A stretch of 64,000 nt of DNA from Calliopsis andreniformis (taxonomy: Eukaryota; Arthropoda; Insecta; Hymenoptera; Andrenidae). The first letter of the stretch is position 1. The number at the start of each line of letters is the position of its first letter. A program made the translations under genes and the position numbers. Shown here in pieces: positions 39,641-52,938 of this stretch. The notes below the pieces were generated by a model that saw only the letters and a program-made list of their open reading frames with translations, did not search any database and was not told the DNA's origin. The stretch lies in the NCBI RefSeq assembly GCF_051401765.1, contig NW_027480596.1:62001-126000 (forward strand), written 5' to 3'.

Positions 39641-41150
39641 TTAGTCCTCAATCCTCAATCCTCATCCCTCAATCCTCACTCCTCAAACCTCAATCCTCAA
39701 CCCTCAGTCCTCATACACAATTCTCAATTCTCAGTCCTCAATCCTCAATCCTCAATCCACAATCCTCAATCCACAATCCTCAATCCTCAGGCATCAATAC
39801 TCAATCTTCAATACTCAATCCTCAATCCTTAATCCTCAATTCTCAATGCTCAACCCTCAATCCTCATTCCTCAAACCTCAATCCCCAACCCTCAGTCCTC
39901 ATCCTCAATTCTCAATTCTCAATCCTCAATCCTCAATCCTCAATCTTCAATCCTCAATAATCAATCTCCAATCCTAGATCCTCAATCCCCAATCTTCAAT
40001 CCTTAATCCTCAATCCTCAGTCATAAATCCTCAATCTTCAATACTCAATCGTCAATCCTCAGTCCTCAATCCTCAATCGTCAATCCACAATCCTCAATAT
40101 TCAATCCTCAATACTCAACCTTCAATCCTCAATCCTCAATCGTCAACCTTCAATCCTCAATACTCAGTCTTCAATCCTCAATCCTCAATCCTCAATCCTC
40201 AATCCTCATTCCTCATTCCCCAAACCTCAATCCTCATTCCTCAAACCTCAATCCTCAACCCTCGGTCCTCATACTCAATTCTCAATTCTCAGTCCTCAAT
40301 CCTCAATCCTCAATCATCAATCCTCAATGCTCAATCCTCAATCCTCAGTCCTCAGTCCTCAATCCTCAATCCTCAATCCTCCAACCGCAATCCTCAACCG
40401 TCAGTCCTCATCCTCCATCCTCATTCCTAAATCCTCAATCCTCAATCTTCAATCCCCAATACTCAATCTTCAATCCTCAATCCACAATCCTCAATCCACA
40501 ATCCTCAATCCTCAGGCATCAATACTCAATCTTCAATACTCAATCCTCAATCCTCAATCCTCAATCCTCAATCCTCAACCCTCAATCCTCATTCCTCAAA
40601 CCTCAATCCCCAACCCTCAGTCCTCATCCTCAATTCTCAATTCTCAATCCTCAATCCTCAATCCTCAATCTTCAATCCTCAATAATCAATCTCCAATCCT
40701 AGATCCTCAATCCCCAATCTTCAATACTTAATCCTCAATCCTCAGTCATAAGTCCTCAATCTTCAATACTCAATCGTCAATCCTCAGTCCTCAATCCTCA
40801 ATCCTCAATCCACAATCCTCAATATTCAATCCTCAATACTCAACCTTCTATCCTCAATCCTCAATCGACAATCTTCAATCCTCAATACTCAGTCTTCAAT
40901 CCTCAATCCTCAATCCTCAATCCTCAATCCGCATTCCTCATTCCCCAAACCTCAATCCTCATTCCTCAAACCTCAATCCTCAACCCACAGTCCTCATACT
41001 CAATTCTCAATTCTCAATCCTCAATCCTCAATCCTCAGTCCTCAATCCTCAATCCACAATACTCAATCCTCAATCCTCAATCCTCAATACTCAATCTGCA
41101 ATCCTCAATCCTCAATCCTCAATCCTCAATCCTCATTCTTCAATCCTCAA
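39300..41150. repeat. Long-range block kappa, copy 1
   Basis: It matches 61096-62960 at 21,796 bp, changing to 21,803 bp (one heptamer) right of about 40500. Anchors include the GACCTCAAACATGAATATTC variant and the CTCCAACCGCAATCC / CTCCAGCCTCAATCC run. Confidence 0.8.
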
Positions 41151-42317
41151 TACCCAATCCTCAATCTTCAATTCTCAATTCTCAATCCTCAATCCTCAAT
41201 TCTCAATCCTCAATCCTCAATCCTCAGACCTCAACCATCAATATTCAACCCTCAGTCCTCGTCCTCTATCCACAAACATCAATCCTCAATCCTCAATCTT
41301 CAATCATCAATATTCAATCTTCAATCCCCAATCCCCCAATCCTCAATCCTCAATCCTCAATCCTCAATCCTCAATCCTCAATCCTCAATCTTCAATCCTC
41401 AATACTCATTCTTCAATCCCCAATCCTCAATTCTCAATCCTCAAGCCTCAATGTTCAATCCTCAATACTCAATCTTCAATCCTCAATCCTCAATCCTCAA
41501 TCCTCAATCCTCATTCTTCAAACCTCAATACCCAATCCTCAATCTTCAATTCTCAATCCTCAACTCTCAATCCTCAATCCTCAGTCCTCAGACCTCACAC
41601 ATCAATACTCAACCCTCAGTCCTCGTCCTCAATCCACAACCCTCAATCCTCAATCCTCAATCATCAATCATCTATATTCAATCTTCAGTCCTCAATCCTC
41701 AATCCTCAATCCTCAATCCTCAATCCTCAATGTTCAATCCGAAATACCCAATCCTCAATCTTCAATCCTCAATCCTCAATCCTCAATCCTCAACCCTCAA
41801 TACTCAATCTTCAATCCTCGATAATCAATCTCCAATCCTAGAGCCTCAATCCCCAATCTTCAATCCTTAATACTCAATCTTCAATCCTCAATCCCCAGTC
41901 ATCAATCTTCAATCCTCAATGCTCAATCCTCAATCCTCAATCCTCAGTCCTCAAACCACATTCCTCAATCCTCAAACCTCAATCTTCAGCCGTCAGTCCT
42001 CGTCCTCAATCCTCAAACCTCAACCCTCAATCCTCAATATTCAATCATCAATACTCAATCTTCAATCCTCAATGCTCTATCCTCAATCCTCAATCCTCAA
42101 TCCTCAATATTCAAGACACAACCTTCAGCCATCAATCCTTAATACTCAACCATCAATCCTCAATTCTCAATACTCAATACAATATTCTGAATACTCATGG
42201 TTCAATACTCAATCCACAATATTCAATAATCAAGTCTCAATCCTCAATCTCCAATCCTCAATACTCAATTTCAATCCTCAATCCTCAATTCTCAATCCCC
42301 AATACTCAATCCTCAAT
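41050..42317. repeat. Higher-order block zeta, copy 1
   Basis: It matches 46732-47999 at a constant 5,682 bp. The left part contains CCCCCAATCC and CAAGCCTCAATG variants, the right part a module A. Similarity ends at 42317, where this copy has CAATCGTCAATCC and the partner skips two heptamers. Confidence 0.85.
42104..42238. repeat. Module A copy 28 (subtype II)
   Basis: Same subtype as copy 27, with TCCTTAATACTC. Palindrome broken. Confidence 0.87.
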
Positions 42318-44015
42318 CGTCAATCCTCAATCCCCAATCCTCAATCTTCAATCCTCAACCTCAATCCTCAATCCTCAATCCTCAATCCTCATTATTCAAT
42401 CCTCAATACTCAATCTTCAGTCCTCAATCCTCAATCCTCAATCCTCATCCTCAATTCTCAATTCTGAATCCTTAATCCTCTATCCTCAATCTTCAATCCT
42501 TAATAATCAATCCCCAATCATAGATCCTCAATCCCCAATCTTCAATCCTTAATCCTCAACCCTCAATCCTCATTTCTCAAACCTCAATCCTCAACCCTCA
42601 GTCCTCATACTCAATTCCCAATTCTCAGTCCTCAATCCTCAATCCACAATCTTCAATCCTCAATAATCAATCTCCAATCCTAGATCCTCAATCCCCAATC
42701 TTCAATCCTTAATCCTCAATTTTCAATCCTCAATCCCCAGTCCTCAATCTTCAATCCTCAATGATCAATCCTCAATCCTCAATCCTCAGTCCTCAATCTT
42801 CAACCCTTAATCCTCAATCCTCAGTCATAAATCCTCAATCTTCAATACTCAATCGTGAATCCTCATTCCTCAATCCTCAATCCTCAATCCACAATCCTCA
42901 ATATTCAATCCTCAATACTCAACCTTCAATCCTCAATCCTCTGTCCTCAGTCCTCAATCCTCAATCCTCAGTCATAAATCCTCAATCTTCAATACTCAAT
43001 CGTCAATCCTCAGTCCTCAATCCTCAATCCTCAATTCTCTTTCCTCAAACCTCAATCCTCAAACCTCAGTCCACATCCTCAATTCTCAATTCTCAATCCT
43101 CAATACTCAATCCTCAATCTTCAATGCCCAATAATCAATCTCCAATCCTAGATCCTCAATCCACAATCCTCAATCCTTAATCCTCAATCTTCAATCCTCA
43201 ATCGCCAGTCCTCAGTCTTCAATCCTCTATACTCAATCCTCAATCCACAGCCTCAGTACTCAATCCTCAATCCTCAATCCTCAAACCTCAATCCTCAACC
43301 GTCAGCCCTCGTCCTCAATCCTCAACCCTCAATCCTCAATCCTCAATTCTCAATCTTCAATCCTCAATAATCAATCTCCAATCCTAGACCATCAATCCCC
43401 AATCTTCAATCCTTAATCCTCAATCTTTAATCCTTAATTCTCAATCGTCAATCTTCAATCCTCAATACTCAGTCTTCAATCCTCAATCCTCAATCCTCAA
43501 TCCTCAATCCTCATTCCTCAATCCTCAATACCCAATCCTCAATCTTCAATCCTTAATACTCAATCTTCAATCCTCAATCCCCAGTCATCAATCTTCAATC
43601 CTCAATGCTCAATCCTCAATCCTCAATCCTCAGTCCTCAATCCACAATCCTCAATCCTCAAACCTCAATCCTCAACCGTCAGTCCTCGTCCTCAATCCTC
43701 AAACCTCAATCCTCAATCCTCAATATTCAATCATCAATACTCAGTCTTCAATCCTCATTGCTCTATCCTCAATCCTCAATACTCAATCCTCAAAATTCAA
43801 GACACAACCCTCAGCCATCAATCCTCAATACTCAACCATCAATCCTCAATTCTCAATACTCAATAGAATATTCTGAATACTCATGGTTCAATACTCAATC
43901 CACAATATTCAATAATCAAATCTCAATCCTCAATCTTCAATCCTCAATACTCAATTTCAATCCTCAATCCTCAATTCTCAATCCCCAATACTCAATCCTC
44001 AATCGTCAATCCTCA
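42290..44015. repeat. Higher-order block eta, copy 1
   Basis: It matches 49740-51465 at a constant 7,450 bp. It starts just after a module A and ends just after another one. Inside are two runs with CAGTCATAAATCC and the CTCTTTCCTC variant. Confidence 0.86.
43790..43923. repeat. Module A copy 29 (subtype I)
   Basis: It starts TCAAAATTCAAG, so the first AATATT is lost. Palindrome intact. D starts at 43674. Confidence 0.87.
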
Positions 44016-44422
44016 ATCCCCAATCCTCAATCTTCAATCCTCAACCTCAATCTTCAATACTCAATCCTCAATCCTCAATCCTCAATCCTCAATCCTCAAA
44101 CCTCAATCCTCAACCCTCAGTCCTCATACTCAATTCTCAATTCTCAATCCTCAATCCTCAATCCTCAATCTTCAATCCTCAATAATCAATCTCCAATCCT
44201 AGATCCTCAATCCCCAGTCATCAATCTTCAATCCTCGATGCTCAATCCTCAATCCTCAATCCTCAGTCCTCAAACCACAATCCTCAATCCTCAAACCTCA
44301 ATCTTCAGCCGTCAGTCCTCGTCCTCAATCCTCAAACCTCAACCCTCAATCCTCAATATTCAATCATCAATACTCAATCTTCAATCCTCAATGCTCTATC
44401 CTCAATCCTCAATCCTCAATCC

Positions 44423-44557
44423 TCAATATTCAAGACACAACCTTCAGCCATCAATCCTCAATACTCAACCATCAATCCTCAATTCTCAATACTCAACACA
44501 ATATTCTGAATACTCATGGTTCAATACTCAATCCACAATATTCAATAATCAAGTCTC
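44423..44557. repeat. Module A copy 30 (subtype II)
   Basis: It has TCAACACAATATTCT, palindrome broken. It follows copy 29 by about 630 bp, a I-II pairing seen again at 51240/51831, 54461/55144 and 57536/58218. Confidence 0.87.
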
Positions 44558-44699
44558 AATCCTCAATCTCCAATCCTCAATACTCAATTTCAATCCTCAA
44601 TCCTCAATTCTCAATCCCCAATACTCAATCCTCAATCCCCAATCCTCAATCTTCAATCCTCAACCTCAATCCTCAATCCTCAATCCTCAATCCTCAATC

Positions 44700-46255
44700 C
44701 TCAATCCTCAATCCTCAATCCTCAATCTTCAATCCTCAATACTCAATCTTCAATCCCCAATCCTCAATTCTCAATCCTCAATCCCCAATGTTCAATCCTC
44801 AATACTCAATCTTCAATCCTCAATCCTCAATCCTCAATCCTCAATCCTCATTCTGCAATCCTCAACACCCAATCCTCAATCTTCAATCCTCAATCCTCAA
44901 CTCTCAATCCTCAATCCTCAATCCTCAGACCTCACACATCAATACACAACCCTCAGTCCTCGTCCTCAATTCCCAATGCTCAATCCTCAATCCACAATCA
45001 TCAATCATCAATATTCAATCTTCAGTCCTCAATCCTCAATCCTCAATCCTCAATCCTCAATCCTCAATGTTCAATCCACAATACCCAATCCTCAATCTTC
45101 AATTCTCAATTCTCAATCCTCAATCCTCAATCCTCAATCTTCAATCCTCAATAATCAATCTCCAATCCTCAATCCTCAATCCTCGATCCTCAGTCCTCAG
45201 GCATCAATACTCAATCTTCAATACTCAATCCTCAATCCTCAATCCTCAATCCTCAATCCTCAAACCTCAATCCTCAACCCTCAGTCCTCATCCTCAATTC
45301 TCAATTCTCAATCCTCAATCCTCAATCCTCAATCTTCAATCCTCAATAATCAATCTCCAATCCTAGAGCCTCAATCCCCAATCTTCAATCCTTAATACTC
45401 AATCTTCAATCCTCAATCCCCAGTCATCAATCTTCAATCCTCAATGCTCAATCCTCAATCCTCAATCCTCAGTCCTCAAACCACAATCCTCAATCCTCAA
45501 ACCTCAATCTTCAGCCGTCAGTCCTCGTCGTCAATCCTCAAACCTCAACCCTCAATCCTCAATATTCAATCATCAATACTCAATCTTCAATCGTCAATGC
45601 TCTATCCTCAATCCTCAATCCTCAATCCTCAATATTCAAGACACAACCTTCAGCCATCAATCCTCAATACTCAACCATCAATCCTCAATTCTCAATACTC
45701 AATACAATATTCTGAATACTCATGGTTCAATACTCAATCCACAATATTCAATAATCAAGTCTCAATCCTCAATCTCCAATCCTCAATACTCAATTTCAGT
45801 CCTCAATCCTCAATTCTCAATCCCCAATACTCAATCCTCAATTCCCAATCCTCAATCTTCAATCCTCAACCTCAATCCTCAATCCTCAATCCTCAATCCT
45901 CAATATTCAATCCTCAATACTCAATCTTCAATCCTCAACCATCAATCCTCAATTCTCAATCCTCAATCCTCACCCCTCAGACCTCAAACATGAATATTCT
46001 ACCATCAGTTCTCGTCCTCAATCCACAACCCTCAATCCTCAATCCTCAATCTTCAATCATCAATATTCAATCTTCAATCCTCAATCCTCAATCCTCAATC
46101 CTCAATCCTCAATCCTCAATCTTCAATCCTCAATCCACAATCCTTAATCCTCAATCCTCTATCCTCAGTTCTCAATCCTGAATCCTCAATCCTCAATTTC
46201 CAATCGTCAATAATCAATCTCCAATCCTAGATCCTCAATCCCCAATCTCCAATAC
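44700..46255. repeat. Higher-order block epsilon, copy 2
   Basis: This is the partner of 38090-39640. Its right half overlaps block theta copy 1, so the same DNA exists in at least three places in the window (about 38.8, 45.4 and 51.6 kb). Confidence 0.82.
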
Positions 46256-46735
46256 TTAATCCTCAATCCTCAATCCTCATCCCTCAATCCTCATTCCTCA
46301 AACCTCAATCCCCAACCCTCAGTCCTCATCCTCAATTCTCAATTCTCAATCCTCAATCCTCAATCCTCAATCCTCAATCTTCAATCCTCAATAATCAATC
46401 TCCAATCCTAGATCCTCAATCCCCAATCTTCAATCCTTAATCCTCAATCCTCAGTCATAAATCCTCAATCTTCAATACTCAATCGTCAATCCTCAGTCCT
46501 GAAATCCTCAATCGTCAATCCACAATCCTCAATATTCAATCCTCAATACTCAACCTTCAATCCTCAATCCTCAATCGTCAATCTTCAATCCTCAATACTC
46601 AGTCTTCAATCCTCAATCCTCAATCCTCAATCCTCAATCCTCATTCCTCATTCCCCAAACCTCAATCCTCATTCCTCAAACCTCAATCCTCAACCCACAG
46701 TCCTCATACTCAATTCTCAATTCTCAATCCTCAAT
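45290..46735. repeat. Higher-order block theta, copy 1
   Basis: It matches 51493-52938 at a constant 6,203 bp. A shared rare variant, CAGTCCTGAAATCC (8-bp step), at 46494 and 52697 confirms common origin. Confidence 0.86.
45629..45762. repeat. Module A copy 31 (subtype II)
   Basis: Palindrome broken. This is the partner of copies 27 and 35. Confidence 0.87.
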
Positions 46736-47999
46736 CCACAATACTCAATCCTCAATCCTCAATCCTCAATACTCAATCTGCAATCCTCAATCCTCAATCC
46801 TCAATCCTCAATCCTCATTCTTCAATCCTCAATACCCAATCCTCAATCTTCAATTCTCAATTCTCAATCCTCAATCCTCAATTCTCAATCCTCAATCCTC
46901 AATCCTCAGACCTCAACCATCAATATTCAACCCTCAGTCCTCGTCCTCTATCCACAAACATCAATCCTCAATCCTCAATCTTCAATCATCAATATTCAAT
47001 CTTCAATCCCCAATCCCCCAATCCTCAATCCTCAATCCTCAATCCTCAATCCTCAATCCTCAATCCTCAATCTTCAATCCTCAATACTCATTCTTCAATC
47101 CCCAATCCTCAATTCTCAATCCTCAAGCCTCAATGTTCAATCCTCAATACTCAATCTTCAATCCTCAATCCTCAATCCTCAATCCTCAATCCTCATTCTT
47201 CAAACCTCAATACCCAATCCTCAATCTTCAATTCTCAATCCTCAACTCTCAATCCTCAATCCTCAGTCCTCAGACCTCACACATCAATACTCAACCCTCA
47301 GTCCTCGTCCTCAATCCACAACCCTCAATCCTCAATCCTCAATCATCAATCATCTATATTCAATCTTCAGTCCTCAATCCTCAATCCTCAATCCTCAATC
47401 CTCAATCCTCAATGTTCAATCCGAAATACCCAATCCTCAATCTTCAATCCTCAATCCTCAATCCTCAATCCTCAACCCTCAATACTCAATCTTCAATCCT
47501 CGATAATCAATCTCCAATCCTAGAGCCTCAATCCCCAATCTTCAATCCTTAATACTCAATCTTCAATCCTCAATCCCCAGTCATCAATCTTCAATCCTCA
47601 ATGCTCAATCCTCAATCCTCAATCCTCAGTCCTCAAACCACATTCCTCAATCCTCAAACCTCAATCTTCAGCCGTCAGTCCTCGTCCTCAATCCTCAAAC
47701 CTCAACCCTCAATCCTCAATATTCAATCATCAATACTCAATCTTCAATCCTCAATGCTCTATCCTCAATCCTCAATCCTCAATCCTCAATATTCAAGACA
47801 CAACCTTCAGCCATCAATCCTTAATACTCAACCATCAATCCTCAATTCTCAATACTCAATACAATATTCTGAATACTCATGGTTCAATACTCAATCCACA
47901 ATATTCAATAATCAAGTCTCAATCCTCAATCTCCAATCCTCAATACTCAATTTCAATCCTCAATCCTCAATTCTCAATCCCCAATACTCAATCCTCAAT
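46732..47999. repeat. Higher-order block zeta, copy 2
   Basis: This is the partner of 41050-42317. The 139-codon open stretch inside is translated identically in both copies, so they are very similar. Confidence 0.85.
47786..47920. repeat. Module A copy 32 (subtype II)
   Basis: This is the 5,682-bp partner of copy 28, with TCCTTAATACTC. Palindrome broken. Confidence 0.87.
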
Positions 48000-48600
48000 C
48001 CCCAATCCTCAATCTTCAATCCTCAACCTCAATCCTCAATCCTCAATCCTCAATCCTCAATATTCAATCCTCAAAACTCAATCTTCAATCCTCAACCATC
48101 AATCCTCAATTCTCAATCCTCAATCCTCACCCCTCAGACCTCAAACATGAATATTCAACCATCAGTTCTCGTCCTCAATCCACAACCCTCAATCCTCAAT
48201 CCTCAATCTTCAATCATCAATATTCAATCTTCAATCCTCAATCCTCAATCCTCAATCCTCAATCCTCAATCCTCAATCTTCAATCCTCAATCCTCAATCC
48301 TCAATCCTCATTCCTCAATCTTCAATCATCAATGCTCAATCCTCAATCCTCAGTCCTCAGTCCTCAATCCTCAATCCTCAATCCTCCAACCGCAATCCTC
48401 AACCGTCAGTCCTCATCCTCCATCCTCATTCCCAAATCCTCAGTCCTCAATCTTCAATCCCCAATACTCAATCTTCAATCCTCAATCCACAATCCTCAAT
48501 CCACAATCCTCAATCCTCAGGCATCAATACTCAATCTTCAATACTCAATCCTCAATCCTCAATCCTCAATCCTCAATCCTCAATCCTCAACCCTCAATCC

Positions 48601-49038
48601 TCATTCCTCAAACCTCAATCCTCAACCCTCAGTCCTCATCCTCAATTCTCAGTCCTCAAACCTCTATCCTGAATCCACAATCCTCAATCTTCAATCCTCA
48701 ATCATCAGTCCGCAATTCTCAATGCTCAATCCTCAGTCCTCATTCCTCAAACCTCAATCCTCAACCCTCAGTCCTCATCCTCATTTCTCAATTCTCAATA
48801 CTCAATCCTCAATACTCAATCTTCAATCCTCAATAATCAATCTCCAATCCTAGATCCTCAATCCCCAATCTTCAATCCTTAATACTCAATCTTCAATGCT
48901 CAATCCCCAGTCATCAATCTTCAATCCTCAATGCTCAATCCTCAATCCTCAATCCTCAGTCCTCTATCCACAATCCTCAATCCTCAAACATCAATCCTCA
49001 ACCGTCAGTCCTCGTCCTCAATCCTCAAACCTCAATCC
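48601..49038. repeat. 438-bp tandem duplication, unit 1
   Basis: This unit is repeated directly at 49039-49476. It starts at TCATTCCTCAAACC. Differences seen are single bases, for example CTTCAATGCT against CTTCAATCCT near 48895/49333. Confidence 0.88.
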
Positions 49039-49476
49039 TCATTCCTCAAACCTCAATCCTCAACCCTCAGTCCTCATCCTCAATTCTCAGTCCTCAAACC
49101 TCTATCCTGAATCCACAATCCTCAATCTTCAATCCTCAATCATCAGTCCGCAATTCTCAATGCTCAATCCTCAGTCCTCATTCCTCAAACCTCAATCCTC
49201 AACCCTCAGTCCTCATCCTCATTTCTCAATTCTCAATACTCAATCCTCAATACTCAATCTTCAATCCTCAATAATCAATCTCCAATCCTAGATCCTCAAT
49301 CCCCAATCTTCAATCCTTAATACTCAATCTTCAATCCTCAATCCCCAGTCATCAATCTTCAATCCTCAATGCTCAATCCTCAATCCTCAATCCTCAGTCC
49401 TCTATCCACTATCCTCAATCCTCAAACATCAATCCTCAACCGTCAGTCCTCGTCCTCAATCCTCAAACCTCAATCC
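49039..49476. repeat. 438-bp tandem duplication, unit 2
   Basis: This is the second unit, with CCACTATCC where unit 1 has CCACAATCC. It leads into element D and a module A at 49554, whereas unit 1 leads back to the unit start. The length is not a multiple of 7. Confidence 0.88.
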
Positions 49477-49553
49477 TCAATCCTCAATTTTCAATCATCA
49501 ATACTCAATCTTCAATCCTCAATGCTCTATCCTCAATCCTCAATCCTCAATCC

Positions 49554-49688
49554 TCAATATTCAAGACACAACCCTCAGCCATCAATCCTCAATACTCAGC
49601 CATCAATCCTCAATTCTCAATACTCAATATAATATTCTGAATACTCATGGTTCAATACTCAATCCACAATATTCAATAATCAAATCTC
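49554..49688. repeat. Module A copy 33 (subtype I, variant)
   Basis: ATAATATTCT breaks the palindrome. It has ACTCAGCCATC and ends AATCAAATCTC. Confidence 0.86.
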
Positions 49689-49739
49689 AATCGTCAATCT
49701 TCAGTCCTCAATACTCAATTTCAATGTTCAATCCTCAAT

Positions 49740-51465
49740 TCTCAATCCCCAATACTCAATCCTCAATCGTCAATCCTCAATCCCCAATCCTCAATCTTCA
49801 ATCCTCAACCTCAATCCTCAATCCTCAATCCTCAATCCTCATTATTCAATCCTCAATACTCAATCTTCAGTCCTCAATCCTCAATCCTCAATCCTCATCC
49901 TCAATTCTCAATTCTGAATCCTTAATCCTCTATCCTCAATCTTCAATCCTTAATAATCAATCCCCAATCATAGATCCTCAATCCCCAATCTTCAATCCTT
50001 AATCCTCAACCCTCAATCCTCATTTCTCAAACCTCAATCCTCAACCCTCAGTCCTCATACTCAATTCCCAATTCTCAGTCCTCAATCCTCAATCCACAAT
50101 CTTCAATCCTCAATAATCAATCTCCAATCCTAGATCCTCAATCCCCAATCTTCAATCCTTAATCCTCAATTTTCAATCCTCAATCCCCAGTCCTCAATCT
50201 TCAATCCTCAATGATCAATCCTCAATCCTCAATCCTCAGTCCTCAATCTTCAACCCTTAATCCTCAATCCTCAGTCATAAATCCTCAATCTTCAATACTC
50301 AATCGTGAATCCTCATTCCTCAATCCTCAATCCTCAATCCACAATCCTCAATATTCAATCCTCAATACTCAACCTTCAATCCTCAATCCTCTGTCCTCAG
50401 TCCTCAATCCTCAATCCTCAGTCATAAATCCTCAATCTTCAATACTCAATCGTCAATCCTCAGTCCTCAATCCTCAATCCTCAATTCTCTTTCCTCAAAC
50501 CTCAATCCTCAAACCTCAGTCCACATCCTCAATTCTCAATTCTCAATCCTCAATACTCAATCCTCAATCTTCAATGCCCAATAATCAATCTCCAATCCTA
50601 GATCCTCAATCCACAATCCTCAATCCTTAATCCTCAATCTTCAATCCTCAATCGCCAGTCCTCAGTCTTCAATCCTCTATACTCAATCCTCAATCCACAG
50701 CCTCAGTACTCAATCCTCAATCCTCAATCCTCAAACCTCAATCCTCAACCGTCAGCCCTCGTCCTCAATCCTCAACCCTCAATCCTCAATCCTCAATTCT
50801 CAATCTTCAATCCTCAATAATCAATCTCCAATCCTAGACCATCAATCCCCAATCTTCAATCCTTAATCCTCAATCTTTAATCCTTAATTCTCAATCGTCA
50901 ATCTTCAATCCTCAATACTCAGTCTTCAATCCTCAATCCTCAATCCTCAATCCTCAATCCTCATTCCTCAATCCTCAATACCCAATCCTCAATCTTCAAT
51001 CCTTAATACTCAATCTTCAATCCTCAATCCCCAGTCATCAATCTTCAATCCTCAATGCTCAATCCTCAATCCTCAATCCTCAGTCCTCAATCCACAATCC
51101 TCAATCCTCAAACCTCAATCCTCAACCGTCAGTCCTCGTCCTCAATCCTCAAACCTCAATCCTCAATCCTCAATATTCAATCATCAATACTCAGTCTTCA
51201 ATCCTCATTGCTCTATCCTCAATCCTCAATACTCAATCCTCAAAATTCAAGACACAACCCTCAGCCATCAATCCTCAATACTCAACCATCAATCCTCAAT
51301 TCTCAATACTCAATAGAATATTCTGAATACTCATGGTTCAATACTCAATCCACAATATTCAATAATCAAATCTCAATCCTCAATCTTCAATCCTCAATAC
51401 TCAATTTCAATCCTCAATCCTCAATTCTCAATCCCCAATACTCAATCCTCAATCGTCAATCCTCA
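49740..51465. repeat. Higher-order block eta, copy 2
   Basis: This is the partner of 42290-44015. Similarity stops near 51465, where this copy moves directly into block theta while copy 1 has a CAACCTCAATCTTC run. Confidence 0.86.
51240..51373. repeat. Module A copy 34 (subtype I)
   Basis: This is the 7,450-bp partner of copy 29, with TCAAAATTCAAG. Palindrome intact. D starts at 51124. Confidence 0.87.
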
Positions 51466-51492
51466 ATCCTCAATCCTCAATCTTCAATCCTC

Positions 51493-52938
51493 ATCCTCAA
51501 TTCTCAATTCTCAATCCTCAATCCTCAATCCTCAATCTTCAATCCTCAATAATCAATCTCCAATCCTAGAGCCTCAATCCCCAATCTTCAATCCTTAATA
51601 CTCAATCTTCAATCCTCAATCCCCAGTCATCAATCTTCAATCCTCAATGCTCAATCCTCAATCCTCAATCCTCAGTCCTCAAACCACAATCCTCAATCCT
51701 CAAACCTCAATCTTCAGCCGTCAGTCCTCGTCCTCAATCCTCAAACCTCAACCCTCAATCCTCAATATTCAATCATCAATACTCAATCTTCAATCGTCAA
51801 TGCTCTATCCTCAATCCTCAATCCTCAATCCTCAATATTCAAGACACAACCTTCAGCCATCAATCCTCAATACTCAACCATCAATCCTCAATTCTCAATA
51901 CTCAATACAATATTCTGAATACTCATGGTTCAATACTCAATCCACAATATTCAATAATCAAGTCTCAATCCTCAATCTCCAATCCTCAATACTCAATTTC
52001 AGTCCTCAATCCTCAATTCTCAATCCCCAATACTCAATCCTCAATTCCCAATCCTCAATCTTCAATCCTCAACCTCAATCCTCAATCCTCAATCCTCAAT
52101 CCTCAATATTCAATCCTCAATACTCAATCTTCAATCCTCAACCATCAATCCTCAATTCTCAATCCTCAATCCTCACCCCTCAGACCTCAAACATGAATAT
52201 TCTACCATCAGTTCTCGTCCTCAATCCACAACCCTCAATCCTCAATCCTCAATCTTCAATCATCAATATTCAATCTTCAATCCTCAATCCTCAATCCTCA
52301 ATCCTCAATCCTCAATCCTCAATCTTCAATCCTCAATCCACAATCCTTAATCCTCAATCCTCTATCCTCAGTTCTCAATCCTGAATCCTCAATCCTCAAT
52401 TTCCAATCGTCAATAATCAATCTCCAATCCTAGATCCTCAATCCCCAATCTCCAATACTTAATCCTCAATCCTCAATCCTCATCCCTCAATCCTCATTCC
52501 TCAAACCTCAATCCCCAACCCTCAGTCCTCATCCTCAATTCTCAATTCTCAATCCTCAATCCTCAATCCTCAATCCTCAATCTTCAATCCTCAATAATCA
52601 ATCTCCAATCCTAGATCCTCAATCCCCAATCTTCAATCCTTAATCCTCAATCCTCAGTCATAAATCCTCAATCTTCAATACTCAATCGTCAATCCTCAGT
52701 CCTGAAATCCTCAATCGTCAATCCACAATCCTCAATATTCAATCCTCAATACTCAACCTTCAATCCTCAATCCTCAATCGTCAATCTTCAATCCTCAATA
52801 CTCAGTCTTCAATCCTCAATCCTCAATCCTCAATCCTCAATCCTCATTCCTCATTCCCCAAACCTCAATCCTCATTCCTCAAACCTCAATCCTCAACCCA
52901 CAGTCCTCATACTCAATTCTCAATTCTCAATCCTCAAT
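51493..52938. repeat. Higher-order block theta, copy 2
   Basis: This is the partner of 45290-46735. The 245-codon open stretch inside is translated identically in both copies. Right of 52938 this copy has three further heptamers with CAGTCC before the shared CAATCCACAAT run. Confidence 0.86.
51831..51965. repeat. Module A copy 35 (subtype II)
   Basis: This is the 6,203-bp partner of copy 31. Palindrome broken. Confidence 0.87.

Noticed and set aside
43605..45395. 596-codon open frame, and the 431-codon frames at 4298, 8070 and 12492
   Set aside because: These have the same repeat-made origin. Identical translation between blocks reflects recent DNA duplication. It is not evidence of protein conservation.
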